A stretch of 64,000 bases of DNA from Phycisphaeraceae bacterium (GTDB taxonomy: Bacteria > Planctomycetota > Phycisphaerae > Phycisphaerales > Zrk34), in contig JANQHD010000006.1 in NCBI GenBank assembly GCA_028282805.1, positions 62,001 through 126,000 of the forward strand. Reading direction: 5' to 3'. Of this stretch, positions 1 through 9,283 are shown piece after piece (position 1 is the first letter of the stretch; each line of letters starts with the position of its first letter). Made by a program: the position numbers and the translations under genes. Below the pieces are notes generated by a model. The model had not been told where the DNA came from and did no database searches. It saw nothing but the letters and a program-made list of their open reading frames with translations.

Positions 1-1139
1 GCCAGCCGTCGCGCCACGTGCGCCACGACGCGCTGGTCGTAGCGCAGCACGAACAGCGTGTACGGTGTGCCGCCGGCGCCGCGCAACTGTTTTTGAACCA
101 CATCGGGGTCGACCGCCCCGCCACGGGTTTTGACCTCGACCAGACCCGCGTCGCGCTCAGCCAAGTAACGCCCGACCTTTTCCAGCCGCCAGGGCATCGA
201 CGCGACGTGCTCGAAGCCCGTCACCCACGGGCTGTCGAGCGGGCCGTCGCCGGTCAGCAACCCCAGCTTCGGGTGCGTGGCGACCACGCCGAGCTTTTCA
301 CACAGGTTGCCGATCAGCCCCGCGCGCTCGACGGCGGGGTCGACCGTGTGCAGGTATTTACCCGGCCGGCCGATCGGTATGCGCATCGGCGCCCCGGCCA
401 GCGTCACGCCCGCCGGCAACAGCGTGGCGGCGCGCTCGTGCCTTACCAGCCGCCCGCACCAAAGCACCGCCTGCACCAGCGTGCCGCCGTCGCTGATCAT
501 TTCGACCTCACCCGCGGGCAGCGCATCGAGCTCGACGCCCGGGCCGAGCTTGACCGCGCCGTCGGGGCAACGCGTCAGCAGGTTGTCGATGAACGCCGGG
601 CCCGGCTGGTAATCTTCATATCGGTGCGTGCGCCGATCGCCCCGCCGGCGCGCCGGGTCGAGGTGAAACACCTCGTCGCGCAACCCCAGCGTCGCCACGT
701 CCGCCACGATCGCCCCCGGCTCGCGCCCCGTCACCGCCTCGACGTTCCGCTGCGCCATCCACACACGCAGCGGGTCGCGGTCGACGAGCGTGACCGCCAT
801 GTGTTTGGCCAACGCCATCGCGTCGCCGCCGATGCCGCAGCACAGGTCGTGCAAACCTTCGACGCCGGCCTCGACGAAACGCCCGGCCTTGTACGCCGCA
901 ACACGCCCGCCCGTGGCCTGCTCGACACCCGCCACGTCGGCGACGAGCCGGTCGGCGCCATCGAACTTCGCCTGCGCCTTGCGCCGGGCACAAACCAGCT
1001 CGATCGCACAGCTCACCAGCGGCGCATCCCACCGCTTCCGCAGCCGGGCGACGCCGGCGGGGTCGAACGCCTCCATCGCCGCGGCATGTGCGAGCAATTC
1101 CGCCTCGTGCGTGAGCAGTTGTTGCCACCGGTCGATCAT
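1..1139 (-). CDS. Class I SAM-dependent methyltransferase with THUMP-like C-terminus (partial)
   Basis: The frame is open from an ATG at 1139 to the window edge, so the C-terminus is missing (about 379 codons seen). The N-terminus (MIDRWQQLLTHEAELLAHA) leads into a Rossmann-type SAM site with HDLCCGIGGDAMALA and an acidic strand end, LVDRDPLR. An LDPARR motif follows. I know the combination of glycine-rich motif I and DPARR from bacterial methyltransferases that carry a THUMP-like C-terminal domain; the substrate is unknown. The reading frame is well supported because the plus-strand and other minus-strand ORFs here are Arg/Ala/Pro-rich shadows. No Shine-Dalgarno is visible. A TACGAT box ends 6 nt before the ATG, which suggests a leaderless mRNA. 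Confidence 0.75.
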   Translation of the reverse strand, partial: MIDRWQQLLTHEAELLAHAAAMEAFDPAGVARLRKRWDAPLVSCAIELVCARRKAQAKFDGADRLVADVAGVEQATGGRVAAYKAGRFVEAGVEGLHDLCCGIGGDAMALAKHMAVTLVDRDPLRVWMAQRNVEAVTGREPGAIVADVATLGLRDEVFHLDPARRRGDRRTHRYEDYQPGPAFIDNLLTRCPDGAVKLGPGVELDALPAGEVEMISDGGTLVQAVLWCGRLVRHERAATLLPAGVTLAGAPMRIPIGRPGKYLHTVDPAVERAGLIGNLCEKLGVVATHPKLGLLTGDGPLDSPWVTGFEHVASMPWRLEKVGRYLAERDAGLVEVKTRGGAVDPDVVQKQLRGAGGTPYTLFVLRYDQRVVAHVARRL

Positions 1140-1496
1140 CGCCCGATCGTAACAAACCCGAGCCCGGTTGTGCCCGGCCGCGCACCGGGCTTTCGTTCGG
1201 GCAACGGGCGGCGTTCGCACCGTTGATTTCGGGCTTGTATCGAGGTTCACGCGCCCCCACCGACGGCGCGGTGCGCAATGCGAACCGTCGGCGCGCACCC
1301 CGTCGCGCACCGATGCGTCGCCGTGCGCACCGTGCCGAATCAAAAACCACGCTCACGCCCCGCAACCACGGCATGGCGCGTTCGTGCGCGCCGCACCGCG
1401 GCGCGCAAAAAACGAACGATCCGCTATTACGCGTTGGTCGGAACGATAAGCTCGAACCGCGCGCGGCGGGCCGAGCACGAAAAGATCAGCGGGGCC
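1140..1496. other. Intergenic stretch without recognised gene
   Basis: This 357-bp gap separates the methyltransferase start from the 3' end of the oligopeptidase gene. It should hold the methyltransferase promoter, whose only visible element is the TACGAT box at 1146-1151. I see no RNA gene, no credible ORF and no U-tailed hairpin. ORFs crossing it are high-GC shadows. Confidence 0.5.
1146..1151 (-). promoter_or_regulatory. -10-like box (TACGAT) abutting the methyltransferase start
   Basis: TACGAT is followed by exactly 6 nt and then the ATG at 1139. If it is a -10 element, transcription would start at the A of the start codon. No convincing -35 is visible. Confidence 0.35.
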
Positions 1497-3635
1497 TCAC
1501 CCGCCGTCGAGCATGCCCAACCGCCACATCATAAACAGCCGCGCGTCGGCCACGTCGCGGATGCGCAGGTTCAGCGGCTTGCCCCCGCCGTGGCCCGAGT
1601 CGCGGTCGACCCACAGCAGCACGGGGTTGGCGTCGTCGTGGGCCTGCGCCACCGACTGCATCAGCGCCGCGAACTTGCGCGCGTGCAGCGGGTGCACGCG
1701 CGTGTCGTTCTCGCCGGCGGTGATGAACATGGCGGGGTAACGCACGGTCGGCTCGACGTTGTGGTACGGCGAGTACTTCAACAGGTACGCGAACTGCGCC
1801 GCGTCTTCCGACGAGCCGTACTCGGGCACCCAGTAGCGCGCCATGAGGAAGCGCTGGTAGCGGATCATGTCGAGCAACGGCACGTCGCTGATCACCGCGG
1901 CGAACAGGTCGGGCCGCTGCACCGCGACCGCGCCGGTGAGCAGGCCGCCGTTCGACCCGCCGGAAACACCCAGGTGCGCCGGCGAGGTGTACTTGTTTTC
2001 GACCAGCCACTCGGCCGCGGCGATGAAGTCGTCGAACACGTTCTGCTTGCGGTCGAGCTTGCCCGCCTCGTGCCACGCCTTGCCGAACTCGCCGCCCCCG
2101 CGGAGGTTGACGACCGCGTAAACCCCGCCGCCCTCGAGCCACGGGAAGCGCGTCGAGCTGAAGCGCGGCGTCAGCGAGATGCCGAACCCGCCGTAGCCCG
2201 CGAGGATCGTCGGGTTCGCGCCGTCGAGCTTCAACCCTTTTTTGTGCACGACAAACATCGGCACGCGCGTGCCGTCTTTCGATTTAAACCACACCTGCTT
2301 CACGTCCACGATCGACGGGTCGACCGGCACGTCGGGCTTGTCCCACAGCACGCGCTCGCCGGTTTTCAAATCGATGCGGTACACCGTGTACGGCGTGTTG
2401 AAGCTCGAAAACGTGAGGAACGCCTCCGTGCGGTCTTGCGCCGTGGTCACCGACGCGCTGCCGAGGTTGGGCAGTTCGATCGCGCCCAACGGCTCGCCCG
2501 CGAGGTCGAACTTCTCCAACCGCGTCGACGCGTGGTGCATGAACTGCGCCACGAGCACCCCGCGCGCCACCGACACAGAGCCGAGCACCATGCCCTCGCG
2601 CTCGGCGATGACCGTCCGCCAGCGCTGGCGCCCCGGCCGGTGCAGGTCGACGGCCACGACCCGGCCGTTGGGCGCGTCGAGGTCGGTGTGCAGGTACAGC
2701 GTGTCACCCACGACCGGGCCCCACGACGACGCCTTCTCGCCGACCACGACCTCGGTTTTCACGAACTCGCCCGTCCGCCGGTAGCGGTCGAAGTCGACCA
2801 CCCACACGTCGTTGCTCGACGTCGAGGTCGAGTACGTCAATACCAGCCAGCGCCCGTCGCGGCTCAGCGAAGCGCCCGGCCCCCACGTCGTGGCCAACGG
2901 CCCTTGTTTGTACTGCTCGAACAACACCGGGTCGTGGCGGTGGTGCGTGCCCACGCGGTGCAGCTTGATCTGCGCCGAGTACGGGTTCGCCACGTCGGCC
3001 AACCGGCGGTAGACGAACGCCTTGTTGTCGGGCAGCCAGTACACGCCGCGCGCCTTGCCGGGTATCTCGTCGGCCAGCCACTCGCCGGTGTCGACGTCGA
3101 GCAGGTGCAGCGTCGTGATCTCGTCGCCCGCGCGGTACGTGCCGAACGCCAGCAATCGGCCGTCGTGGCTCGGCGCGATCCAGCCGACGGTCAGCAACCC
3201 CTTCGCGTCGAGCGTGTTCGGGTTGATCAGCACGCGCGGCTCGCCGTCGACGCCCACGCGCATCATCACCACCGCCTGCGCCTGCTTGCCCGAACGCTTG
3301 CGGTAGAAGTAGCGGTTGCCCCGCATCGCCGGCGCGGTGGTGTAGCCGACCTCCATCAGCTCCGCCAGCCGCGCTTCGAGCGCCGCCCGGCCGGGCAGGC
3401 CGTCGAGCACCCGGCGCGTCAGGGCGTTCTGCGCATCGGTCCAACGCGCGACGCGCTCGGTCAGCCGCCCTTGCTCGTCGCCCTCGAGATAGCGGTACGG
3501 GTCGGTGACGGTTCGGCCGTGCAACGTCTCATCGACCGGCTCGACCGGCGACGCGGGGTAATCGAGCGGCGCGTCGGCGTGCAACGCGGCGCACAGCGCG
3601 AGGGCGACGAACAAGCTGAGGCGTGGGTGAAACAT
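1497..3635 (-). CDS. Secreted prolyl oligopeptidase (S9A family)
   Basis: This 712-residue protein has a signal peptide (MFHPRLSLFVALALCAALHA). The prolyl-oligopeptidase N-terminal signature follows (PVEPVDETLHGRTVTDPYRYLE), then a beta-propeller and an alpha/beta-hydrolase domain. The catalytic triad is readable: Ser at about 561 in GGSNGG, Asp at about 644 in GENDTRVHP and His at about 682 in DSGHGGG. Length matches the family (about 700). The enzyme would cleave short Pro-containing peptides; the signal peptide places it outside the cytoplasm. The ATG at 3635 follows GGGAGACACC, a usable ribosome-binding site. The gene stands alone, 27 bp beyond the stop of the zinc-ribbon gene. Confidence 0.93.
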   Translation of the reverse strand: MFHPRLSLFVALALCAALHADAPLDYPASPVEPVDETLHGRTVTDPYRYLEGDEQGRLTERVARWTDAQNALTRRVLDGLPGRAALEARLAELMEVGYTTAPAMRGNRYFYRKRSGKQAQAVVMMRVGVDGEPRVLINPNTLDAKGLLTVGWIAPSHDGRLLAFGTYRAGDEITTLHLLDVDTGEWLADEIPGKARGVYWLPDNKAFVYRRLADVANPYSAQIKLHRVGTHHRHDPVLFEQYKQGPLATTWGPGASLSRDGRWLVLTYSTSTSSNDVWVVDFDRYRRTGEFVKTEVVVGEKASSWGPVVGDTLYLHTDLDAPNGRVVAVDLHRPGRQRWRTVIAEREGMVLGSVSVARGVLVAQFMHHASTRLEKFDLAGEPLGAIELPNLGSASVTTAQDRTEAFLTFSSFNTPYTVYRIDLKTGERVLWDKPDVPVDPSIVDVKQVWFKSKDGTRVPMFVVHKKGLKLDGANPTILAGYGGFGISLTPRFSSTRFPWLEGGGVYAVVNLRGGGEFGKAWHEAGKLDRKQNVFDDFIAAAEWLVENKYTSPAHLGVSGGSNGGLLTGAVAVQRPDLFAAVISDVPLLDMIRYQRFLMARYWVPEYGSSEDAAQFAYLLKYSPYHNVEPTVRYPAMFITAGENDTRVHPLHARKFAALMQSVAQAHDDANPVLLWVDRDSGHGGGKPLNLRIRDVADARLFMMWRLGMLDGG

Positions 3636-3662
3636 GGTGTCTCCCGATTCTCTTGCGCCATG

Positions 3663-3875
3663 TTACACGATGGCGTACGGGTCGATGTGCAACGGCCGCA
3701 GGCGCACGATCGGCGGCGGGTCATCGCCCGCCTTGCCCAACGCCTTACGGAAATCGACGAACTCACGCCAGCTGCACGCCGGGCACTCGAACACGTGCGC
3801 CGGGTAGTAGCGCGCGTACGCCACCGACTGCTTGCAGTTGCGGCAGATGCGGGTTGGTTTGCGTCTCAACGCCAT
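3663..3875 (-). CDS. Small zinc-ribbon protein
   Basis: This basic 70-residue protein has CRNC near residue 11 and CPAC near residue 31. The two CxxC knuckles form a probable zinc ribbon. The second half (REFVDFRKALGKAGDDPPPIVRLRP) has no recognised domain. It starts 7 bp after the stop of the metallo-beta-lactamase-like gene and is probably co-transcribed with it. A TTTGAT sequence ends 6 nt before its ATG, a weak version of the box seen at other starts here. The function is unknown; nucleic-acid binding is only a guess from fold type. Confidence 0.7.
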   Translation of the reverse strand: MALRRKPTRICRNCKQSVAYARYYPAHVFECPACSWREFVDFRKALGKAGDDPPPIVRLRPLHIDPYAIV

Positions 3876-3882
3876 GGTTCGA

Positions 3883-4554
3883 TCAAAACGGTCGGCCGGT
3901 CTCGTTCGGTAACAGGTTGTCGTGGCCGCACACGATCCAGTCGGCGATCTCGACGGCCTCGGCGAAACTGGCCTGGGCCTGTTCGACGTCGAAACACCCG
4001 CCGAGCACCTGCCCGGCCCCGAGGTGTTCCTGCGTCGCCACCGCGTCGCCGGCGATGAGCACGGTGGCCGCGTCGAGCGTGAGCAGCAACCCCGCGCTGC
4101 CGGGGGTGTAGCCGTACAGCGGGAACAGGTCGACCGACTCGGCCAACCGGTCGGGCGCCGGCCGGCATTTTTGAAGCAGCGCGATCTCCCCCTTAAGCAT
4201 GGTGCTCAGCGCCTCGTCTTCGCAAGCGTTGAGCTGGCCGATCATGCTCACGCCGATCGCCTCGCGCTCGGCCTCGCTGACCCACCACTTGGCGTTTTCG
4301 AACGCCGCCAGCCCGCGCCGGTGCGCCGGGCGGAAGTTGGTCAGAAACACGTCGGTCACGTCGCCGATCTTCAACCCCGCGCGTTCGCCGAGGCGCGCGT
4401 CGAGCACCTGCGCCGGCAGCGACGGGTCGACCACGATCACCCGCCCGCCGCTGCGCACGAGCGTCGTCGTCGCGTGCGCCGTGCGCTGGGGTTGGTCGCC
4501 CCGCCAGAGCGGGTGCCGCGAGAGGGCGCCGATGCTGATGATGCGGTAATCCAT
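3883..4554 (-). CDS. Metallo-beta-lactamase-fold protein with degenerate metal site
   Basis: I start this 223-residue protein at ATG 4554 (MDYRIISIGALSRHP). A longer frame upstream runs into a tandem-repeat region. Fold landmarks remain: TTLVRSGGRVIVVDPSLP, VFLTNFRPAHRRGL, GYTPGSAGLLLT, VLIAGDAV and IVCGHDN. Compared with the family motif THxHxDHxGG, the sequence reads TNFRPAHRRG, so two His and the Asp are replaced. The usual GHTPGH is GYTPGS. Only one His of the first motif, the Asp of AGDA and the late His remain. Binuclear zinc hydrolysis is therefore unlikely, and a binding, structural or altered-metal role is inferred. The zinc-ribbon gene lies immediately downstream. Confidence 0.8.
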   Translation of the reverse strand: MDYRIISIGALSRHPLWRGDQPQRTAHATTTLVRSGGRVIVVDPSLPAQVLDARLGERAGLKIGDVTDVFLTNFRPAHRRGLAAFENAKWWVSEAEREAIGVSMIGQLNACEDEALSTMLKGEIALLQKCRPAPDRLAESVDLFPLYGYTPGSAGLLLTLDAATVLIAGDAVATQEHLGAGQVLGGCFDVEQAQASFAEAVEIADWIVCGHDNLLPNETGRPF

Positions 4555-4565
4555 GGGGTTGTTCG

Positions 4566-4702
4566 TAGCCACCGAGGCGTCCAGCCATCGAGCCATCTAG
4601 AAGCAACGAACCGCTGCCAAGTTCGATACGCTCGGCCGAGGCGCCACCGATCTCGATGGCTTGATGGCTCGATGGCTCGATGGCTCGATGGCTCGGTGGC
4701 TA
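4566..4702. repeat. 8-bp tandem repeat (GATGGCTC x6) with partial inverted arm
   Basis: From 4655 to 4702 the unit GATGGCTC is iterated six times, with variants GATGGCTT first and GGTGGCTA last. The arm at 4566-4597 (TAGCCACCGAGGCG, then CAGCCATCGAGCCATC) carries the same word in complement. RNA from either strand could fold. It lies between the start of the metallo-beta-lactamase-like gene and the 3' end of coaD. Confidence 0.85.
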
Positions 4703-4707
4703 CCTAC

Positions 4708-5256
4708 TCATTCCTTATGCTGATCCTGCGCGTGCTCGTTGAGCGCGGCGTGGCCCTGCTCGATCATCACGCGCAGGCGGCGGATGGCCGGGTCGGGCAG
4801 CAAGGTCTTCAGGTGCTCGATCCGGCCCGACGCGGCGATCTGCTTGATCAGTGTCGAGCTGGTGAACCCGTGCAACTCGCCGGCCATGATGAACACCGTC
4901 TCCACGTCCGCCACCGCGCGGTTGGTCAGCGCCAGCTGGAACTCGAACTGCAGGTCCGTGTAGTTGCGGATGCCGCGCACGATCACCGCGGCGCCGATGG
5001 CGCGGGCGTAGTCCACGGTCAGCCCGTCGTACGACTCGACGCGCACCTCGAGCCGTTCGCCGGCCAGCGCCTCGCGGATCATCGCCAACCGCTCGTCGAG
5101 GCTGAACAGCTCCCGCTTCTCCGGGTTCGAACCGATCGCCACCACCAGTTGGTCAAACAGGTCGGTGGCCCGGCGGATGATGTCGATGTGCCCGAGCGTC
5201 ACGGGGTCGAACGTGCCCGGGAACAGCGCGGTCTTCGTGGTGCTGATGGCGGTCAT
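4708..5256 (-). CDS. coaD: Phosphopantetheine adenylyltransferase
   Basis: CoaD (182 residues) transfers AMP from ATP to 4'-phosphopantetheine, giving dephospho-CoA in the cytosolic coenzyme A pathway. It shows the family N-terminus ALFPGTFDPVTLGHIDIIRRA, with the nucleotidyltransferase TxGH motif. It also has VRGIRNYTDLQFEFQLALTN and the C-terminal FTSSTLIKQIA. Length is a little above the usual 160 because of a C-terminal tail (HAALNEHAQDQHKE). The start is ATG 5256. A TATGAT box ends 6 nt upstream, and GGAG lies in the same 6 nt, so both a leaderless mRNA and a short-leader mRNA are possible. Upstream in-frame codons fall in repeat DNA and were excluded. Confidence 0.96.
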   Translation of the reverse strand: MTAISTTKTALFPGTFDPVTLGHIDIIRRATDLFDQLVVAIGSNPEKRELFSLDERLAMIREALAGERLEVRVESYDGLTVDYARAIGAAVIVRGIRNYTDLQFEFQLALTNRAVADVETVFIMAGELHGFTSSTLIKQIAASGRIEHLKTLLPDPAIRRLRVMIEQGHAALNEHAQDQHKE

Positions 5257-5262
5257 GGCTCC

Positions 5263-5268
5263 ATCATA
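5263..5268 (-). promoter_or_regulatory. -10-like box (TATGAT) abutting the coaD start
   Basis: TATGAT is followed by GGAGCC and the ATG at 5256. The 6-nt spacing is the same as at the methyltransferase, mutL, 12705 and 58878 starts. Confidence 0.4.
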
Positions 5269-5290
5269 GCAGCGATGAGGGTGAAGGTAG

Positions 5291-5410
5291 GAATAGCCAC
5301 CGAGGCACCAAGCCATCGAGAACGATGAAGCACATGCCGATCGTCATTCACTCAGCCGCGGTTCGCGTTCTCCTGGTTGGCTTGGTGGCTCGGTGCCTCG
5401 GTGGCTTTCA
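5291..5410. repeat. Intergenic inverted repeat built from the GGTGGCTC word
   Basis: GCCACCGAGGCACC at 5296-5309 is a perfect inverted match to GGTGCCTCGGTGGC at 5392-5405. Surrounding words (AAGCCATCGAG and TTGGCTTGGTGGCTC) extend the arms imperfectly. It uses the same vocabulary as the array at 4566-4702, which makes the two elements relatives. Confidence 0.8.
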
Positions 5411-5540
5411 AACAACTCCCCCAACCCGCACAACCCCAACCCACGCGGACAATCCAGCCGCGTTTTCGTTGCCCGGCGCGGCTCTGAATTGCATGCTTGC
5501 GGCGTGAACGAAACCAAAAACCCGAACCCCACACCCGTCC

Positions 5541-5705
5541 AGTGTGCTGTGTGAATCGCCCTTAGCGATGTGTTCCCCACCCACTCTATCCTGACCTTCC
5601 TACGAGGTCCGGGCGTCCCCCCGAACGCCCACCCCCACTCGGTTCACACACGACCCTGGATCAAGCCCCGGCTCGGAAAGCCTCCCCGACCGGGGCTTAT
5701 TTTAT
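5541..5705 (+). ncRNA. Candidate structured RNA ending in an intrinsic terminator
   Basis: No ORF of quality occupies 5411-5708. The segment folds on paper into a closing helix of 11 pairs (5548-5558 with 5640-5650, one G-U). Inside it are hairpins at 5593-5609 (GACCT/AGGTC) and 5611-5630 (GGGCGT/ACGCCC). An alternative hairpin is ATCGC/GCGAT at 5555-5569. A terminator follows directly at 5663-5705. The order of closing helix, inner hairpins and terminator suggests an independent small RNA. I compared it by eye with the conserved signatures of SRP RNA, tmRNA and RNase P RNA and saw none. 6S RNA cannot be excluded. Strand is set by the terminator; the 5' end is a guess. Confidence 0.4.
5663..5705 (+). 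terminator. Intrinsic terminator of the 5.6-kb RNA candidate
   Basis: AAGCCCCGG (5663-5671) pairs with CCGGGGCTT (5690-5698). An inner TCGG/CCGA pair extends the stem, and ATTTTAT follows. It terminates plus-strand transcription. Confidence 0.8.
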
Positions 5706-5708
5706 GAG

Positions 5709-5813
5709 AAGCCAATAGCCATCAGAAGGGCGTGGCATGCCGGGAGAATAGGAGAAGTTCAGCTAGACACCCAATCTTCTGATGGCTGATGCCTATTGGC
5801 TATTGGCTGATGA
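5709..5813. repeat. Intergenic inverted repeat with the word TGGCTATT
   Basis: The left arm at 5709-5728 (AAGCCAATAGCCATCAGAAG) is complementary, with iterations, to 5776-5813 (CTTCTGATGGCTGATGCC, then TATTGGCTATTGGCTGATG). It sits just upstream of mutL. It has the same architecture as the elements at 4566, 5291 and 7645 but a different word. Confidence 0.75.
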
Positions 5814-5829
5814 CTTTCTGCCTCATCGC

Positions 5830-5835
5830 TACAAT
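5830..5835 (+). promoter_or_regulatory. -10-like box (TACAAT) abutting the mutL start
   Basis: TACAAT is followed by AACCGG and the mutL ATG at 5842. No Shine-Dalgarno is present, consistent with a leaderless transcript. No clear -35 is visible. Confidence 0.4.
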
Positions 5836-5841
5836 AACCGG

Positions 5842-7644
<1,803 letters not shown>

Positions 7645-7737
7645 ACTGGTCAATCGGTTGATCGGTCAACTGGTCAACCCGGCCCGCTGAAGCGGGCCTC
7701 GCCGTTTGACTGATTAACTGATTGACCGATTGACTGA
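7645..7737. repeat. Inverted iterated-word element (GGTCAATC / GATTGACC) between convergent genes
   Basis: The left arm repeats GGTCAATC, GGTTGATC, GGTCAACT and GGTCAACC. The right arm repeats TTTGACTGATTAACTGATTGACCGATTGAC in complement (given in parts: TTTGACTGATTAACTG, ATTGACCGATTGACTG). Between them is the hairpin at 7681-7698. It separates the 3' ends of mutL and a TPR gene, so it can serve both strands. Confidence 0.85.
7681..7698. terminator. Bidirectional terminator-like hairpin after mutL
   Basis: GGCCCGCTGAAGCGGGCC is a perfect 18-bp palindrome between two convergent genes. It lacks a long U tract, but the flanking repeat arms would extend the fold on either transcript. Confidence 0.55.
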
Positions 7738-7738
7738 C

Positions 7739-9283
7739 TCACGCGGCGATCGGCTTCGCGTCGGGGATGGGTTGCCAGTCGTCGGCCGTGGGGTGGCCGA
7801 GGCGGCGGAGCGTGGTGGCGACCTGCAGCATAACGGTGCGGCGGAGGTGGTCGGGCAGCTGAGCGGCGTTGAGCCGGTCGTGTGCGCCGTCGTCGTCGCC
7901 ATGCAACACGTCGAGCACGATTTCGAGGTCCAACAGGCGCGAGGTGTCGGCCTTGCGCTGGCGGGTGGTGCGCAGCAGCGCGGCGGCGGCGTCGAGGTTG
8001 CCGTCGTCGATGAGCATGCGGGTGCGCAGGCGGGCCGCGTCGAGGTAGCCGGCGTTGATGCGCAGCGCCCGGTGCAGCGACTCGGCGGCGGCGTCGCGGC
8101 GGTCGTCGTGCACGTGGCAGTTGGCCAGGTGGTAGTGCAGGTCGGCGTAGCCGGGGTTGTCGGCGAGGGCGCTTTCGAACACGCCCGCCGACTCACGCAG
8201 CAGGCCCGGCAGGATGCGGTGGGTCGCTTCGCGCTCGGCGTTGGAGAACGTTTGCGGGATGAGCCGGCCGGGCGTGGCCAGCTGCCAGGCGCGGGCGACG
8301 TGGCGTCGGGTTTCGTCGTCGCCGAGGCGGCGGGTCATGCGTTCGTGCACGCGCTCGGCGAGGCGGTGGCGGTGTTCGAGGATGGCGCAGACCAGCAGGT
8401 GCGCCTCGGCCGCGGGGTGCGCCGGCTCACGCTGGATCACGCGCCAGTACAGGCGCCCGGCGCGGTCGAACCGGCCGGCCTTTGCGTGCAGCTCGGCCCG
8501 CATGAACAGCGTTTCGTTCGGCGCGGGCCGCGGCGTGACCGCGCGCAGGTGGCGCGTGGCGCGCGGCTCGTCGCCCAGCGTCACGGCGAGCTCGGCGACC
8601 TCGTGGTGCACCGCCTCGTCGTGCGTGTGTTCATCGGCCAGGCGCTCGTACGCGGCGGTCGCGTCGGCGTCGCGCCCGGCCAAGCGCAGCAGGCGCGCCC
8701 GGTGCAAGCCGTCGGACGGCTCGCGCTCGCCGGCCAGCGCTTCGAAACGATCGAGCGCCGACAACGCTTCTTCGTAACGCCCGGCCGACTCGAGCAGCTC
8801 GGTCAGCCGGGCCAGTGTTTTGCGGCCGTGGCCCTTGCCGCGTGCGGCGGATTGCAGCAGCGCGATCGCCGCGTCGACCTCGCCCCGCTCGGCGCGCAGG
8901 TCGGCCAGCAGGCGCAGGGCCTTGCGGTGGGTCGGCCGGCGCCGCAACACGCGGTGCAGCACGTCGGCGGCCTTGTCGGGCTCGCCCAACAAGCAGAGCG
9001 CCTCGGCACGCAGCACGAGGTGGCCGGTGCGGTTGGGCCGCTGGGCGCCGGGGTCGTCGGCCTGCATGTACCAAGCGGCCGCGTCGAGTTCGTCGATGGC
9101 GAGCTGGGGGAAGTTGCCGTCGATGAGCAGGCGTGCGGCGAGCATGCGGGCGTCGACGTGGGCGGGCTGGCGTTTGAGCACGAGGCGCACGAGGCGCATC
9201 GCCTCGGCGCGCCGGCCGGTGGCGGCCTGGCGGCGGGCGCGGCTCAGCAGGCGGTCGTGATGGGCGCGTTGGGCGAGGTTCAT
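7739..9283 (-). CDS. TPR-repeat protein, downstream partner
   Basis: This 514-residue protein starts at ATG 9283 (MNLAQRAHHDRLLSRARRQAATGRRAEAMRLV; split here only for reading). It is made of degenerate tetratricopeptide repeats, for example AVLHRVLRRRPTHRKALRLLADLRAERGE near residue 95 and FESALADNPGYADLHYHLANCHVHDDRR near residue 395. No signal peptide or membrane segment is seen, so it is probably cytoplasmic. Its ATG overlaps the stop of the upstream TPR gene in an ATGA, implying translational coupling and a joint function. The partner process is unknown. A longer in-frame extension upstream is Arg-rich shadow of the neighbouring gene and was rejected. Confidence 0.8.
   Translation of the reverse strand: MNLAQRAHHDRLLSRARRQAATGRRAEAMRLVRLVLKRQPAHVDARMLAARLLIDGNFPQLAIDELDAAAWYMQADDPGAQRPNRTGHLVLRAEALCLLGEPDKAADVLHRVLRRRPTHRKALRLLADLRAERGEVDAAIALLQSAARGKGHGRKTLARLTELLESAGRYEEALSALDRFEALAGEREPSDGLHRARLLRLAGRDADATAAYERLADEHTHDEAVHHEVAELAVTLGDEPRATRHLRAVTPRPAPNETLFMRAELHAKAGRFDRAGRLYWRVIQREPAHPAAEAHLLVCAILEHRHRLAERVHERMTRRLGDDETRRHVARAWQLATPGRLIPQTFSNAEREATHRILPGLLRESAGVFESALADNPGYADLHYHLANCHVHDDRRDAAAESLHRALRINAGYLDAARLRTRMLIDDGNLDAAAALLRTTRQRKADTSRLLDLEIVLDVLHGDDDGAHDRLNAAQLPDHLRRTVMLQVATTLRRLGHPTADDWQPIPDAKPIAA

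Noticed and set aside
18-4058. Long plus-strand ORFs opposite the methyltransferase and the oligopeptidase (402 and 926 codons)
   Set aside because: They are antisense shadows of high-GC genes: Arg/His/Val/Ala-rich, no family motifs, while the opposite strand encodes clear enzymes.
4655-4702. CRISPR array
   Set aside because: Units are 8 bp with no spacers and no cas genes are near.
5541-5705. SRP RNA, tmRNA or RNase P RNA
   Set aside because: The conserved cores of these RNAs are not present; only the general hairpin-terminator layout fits an RNA gene.
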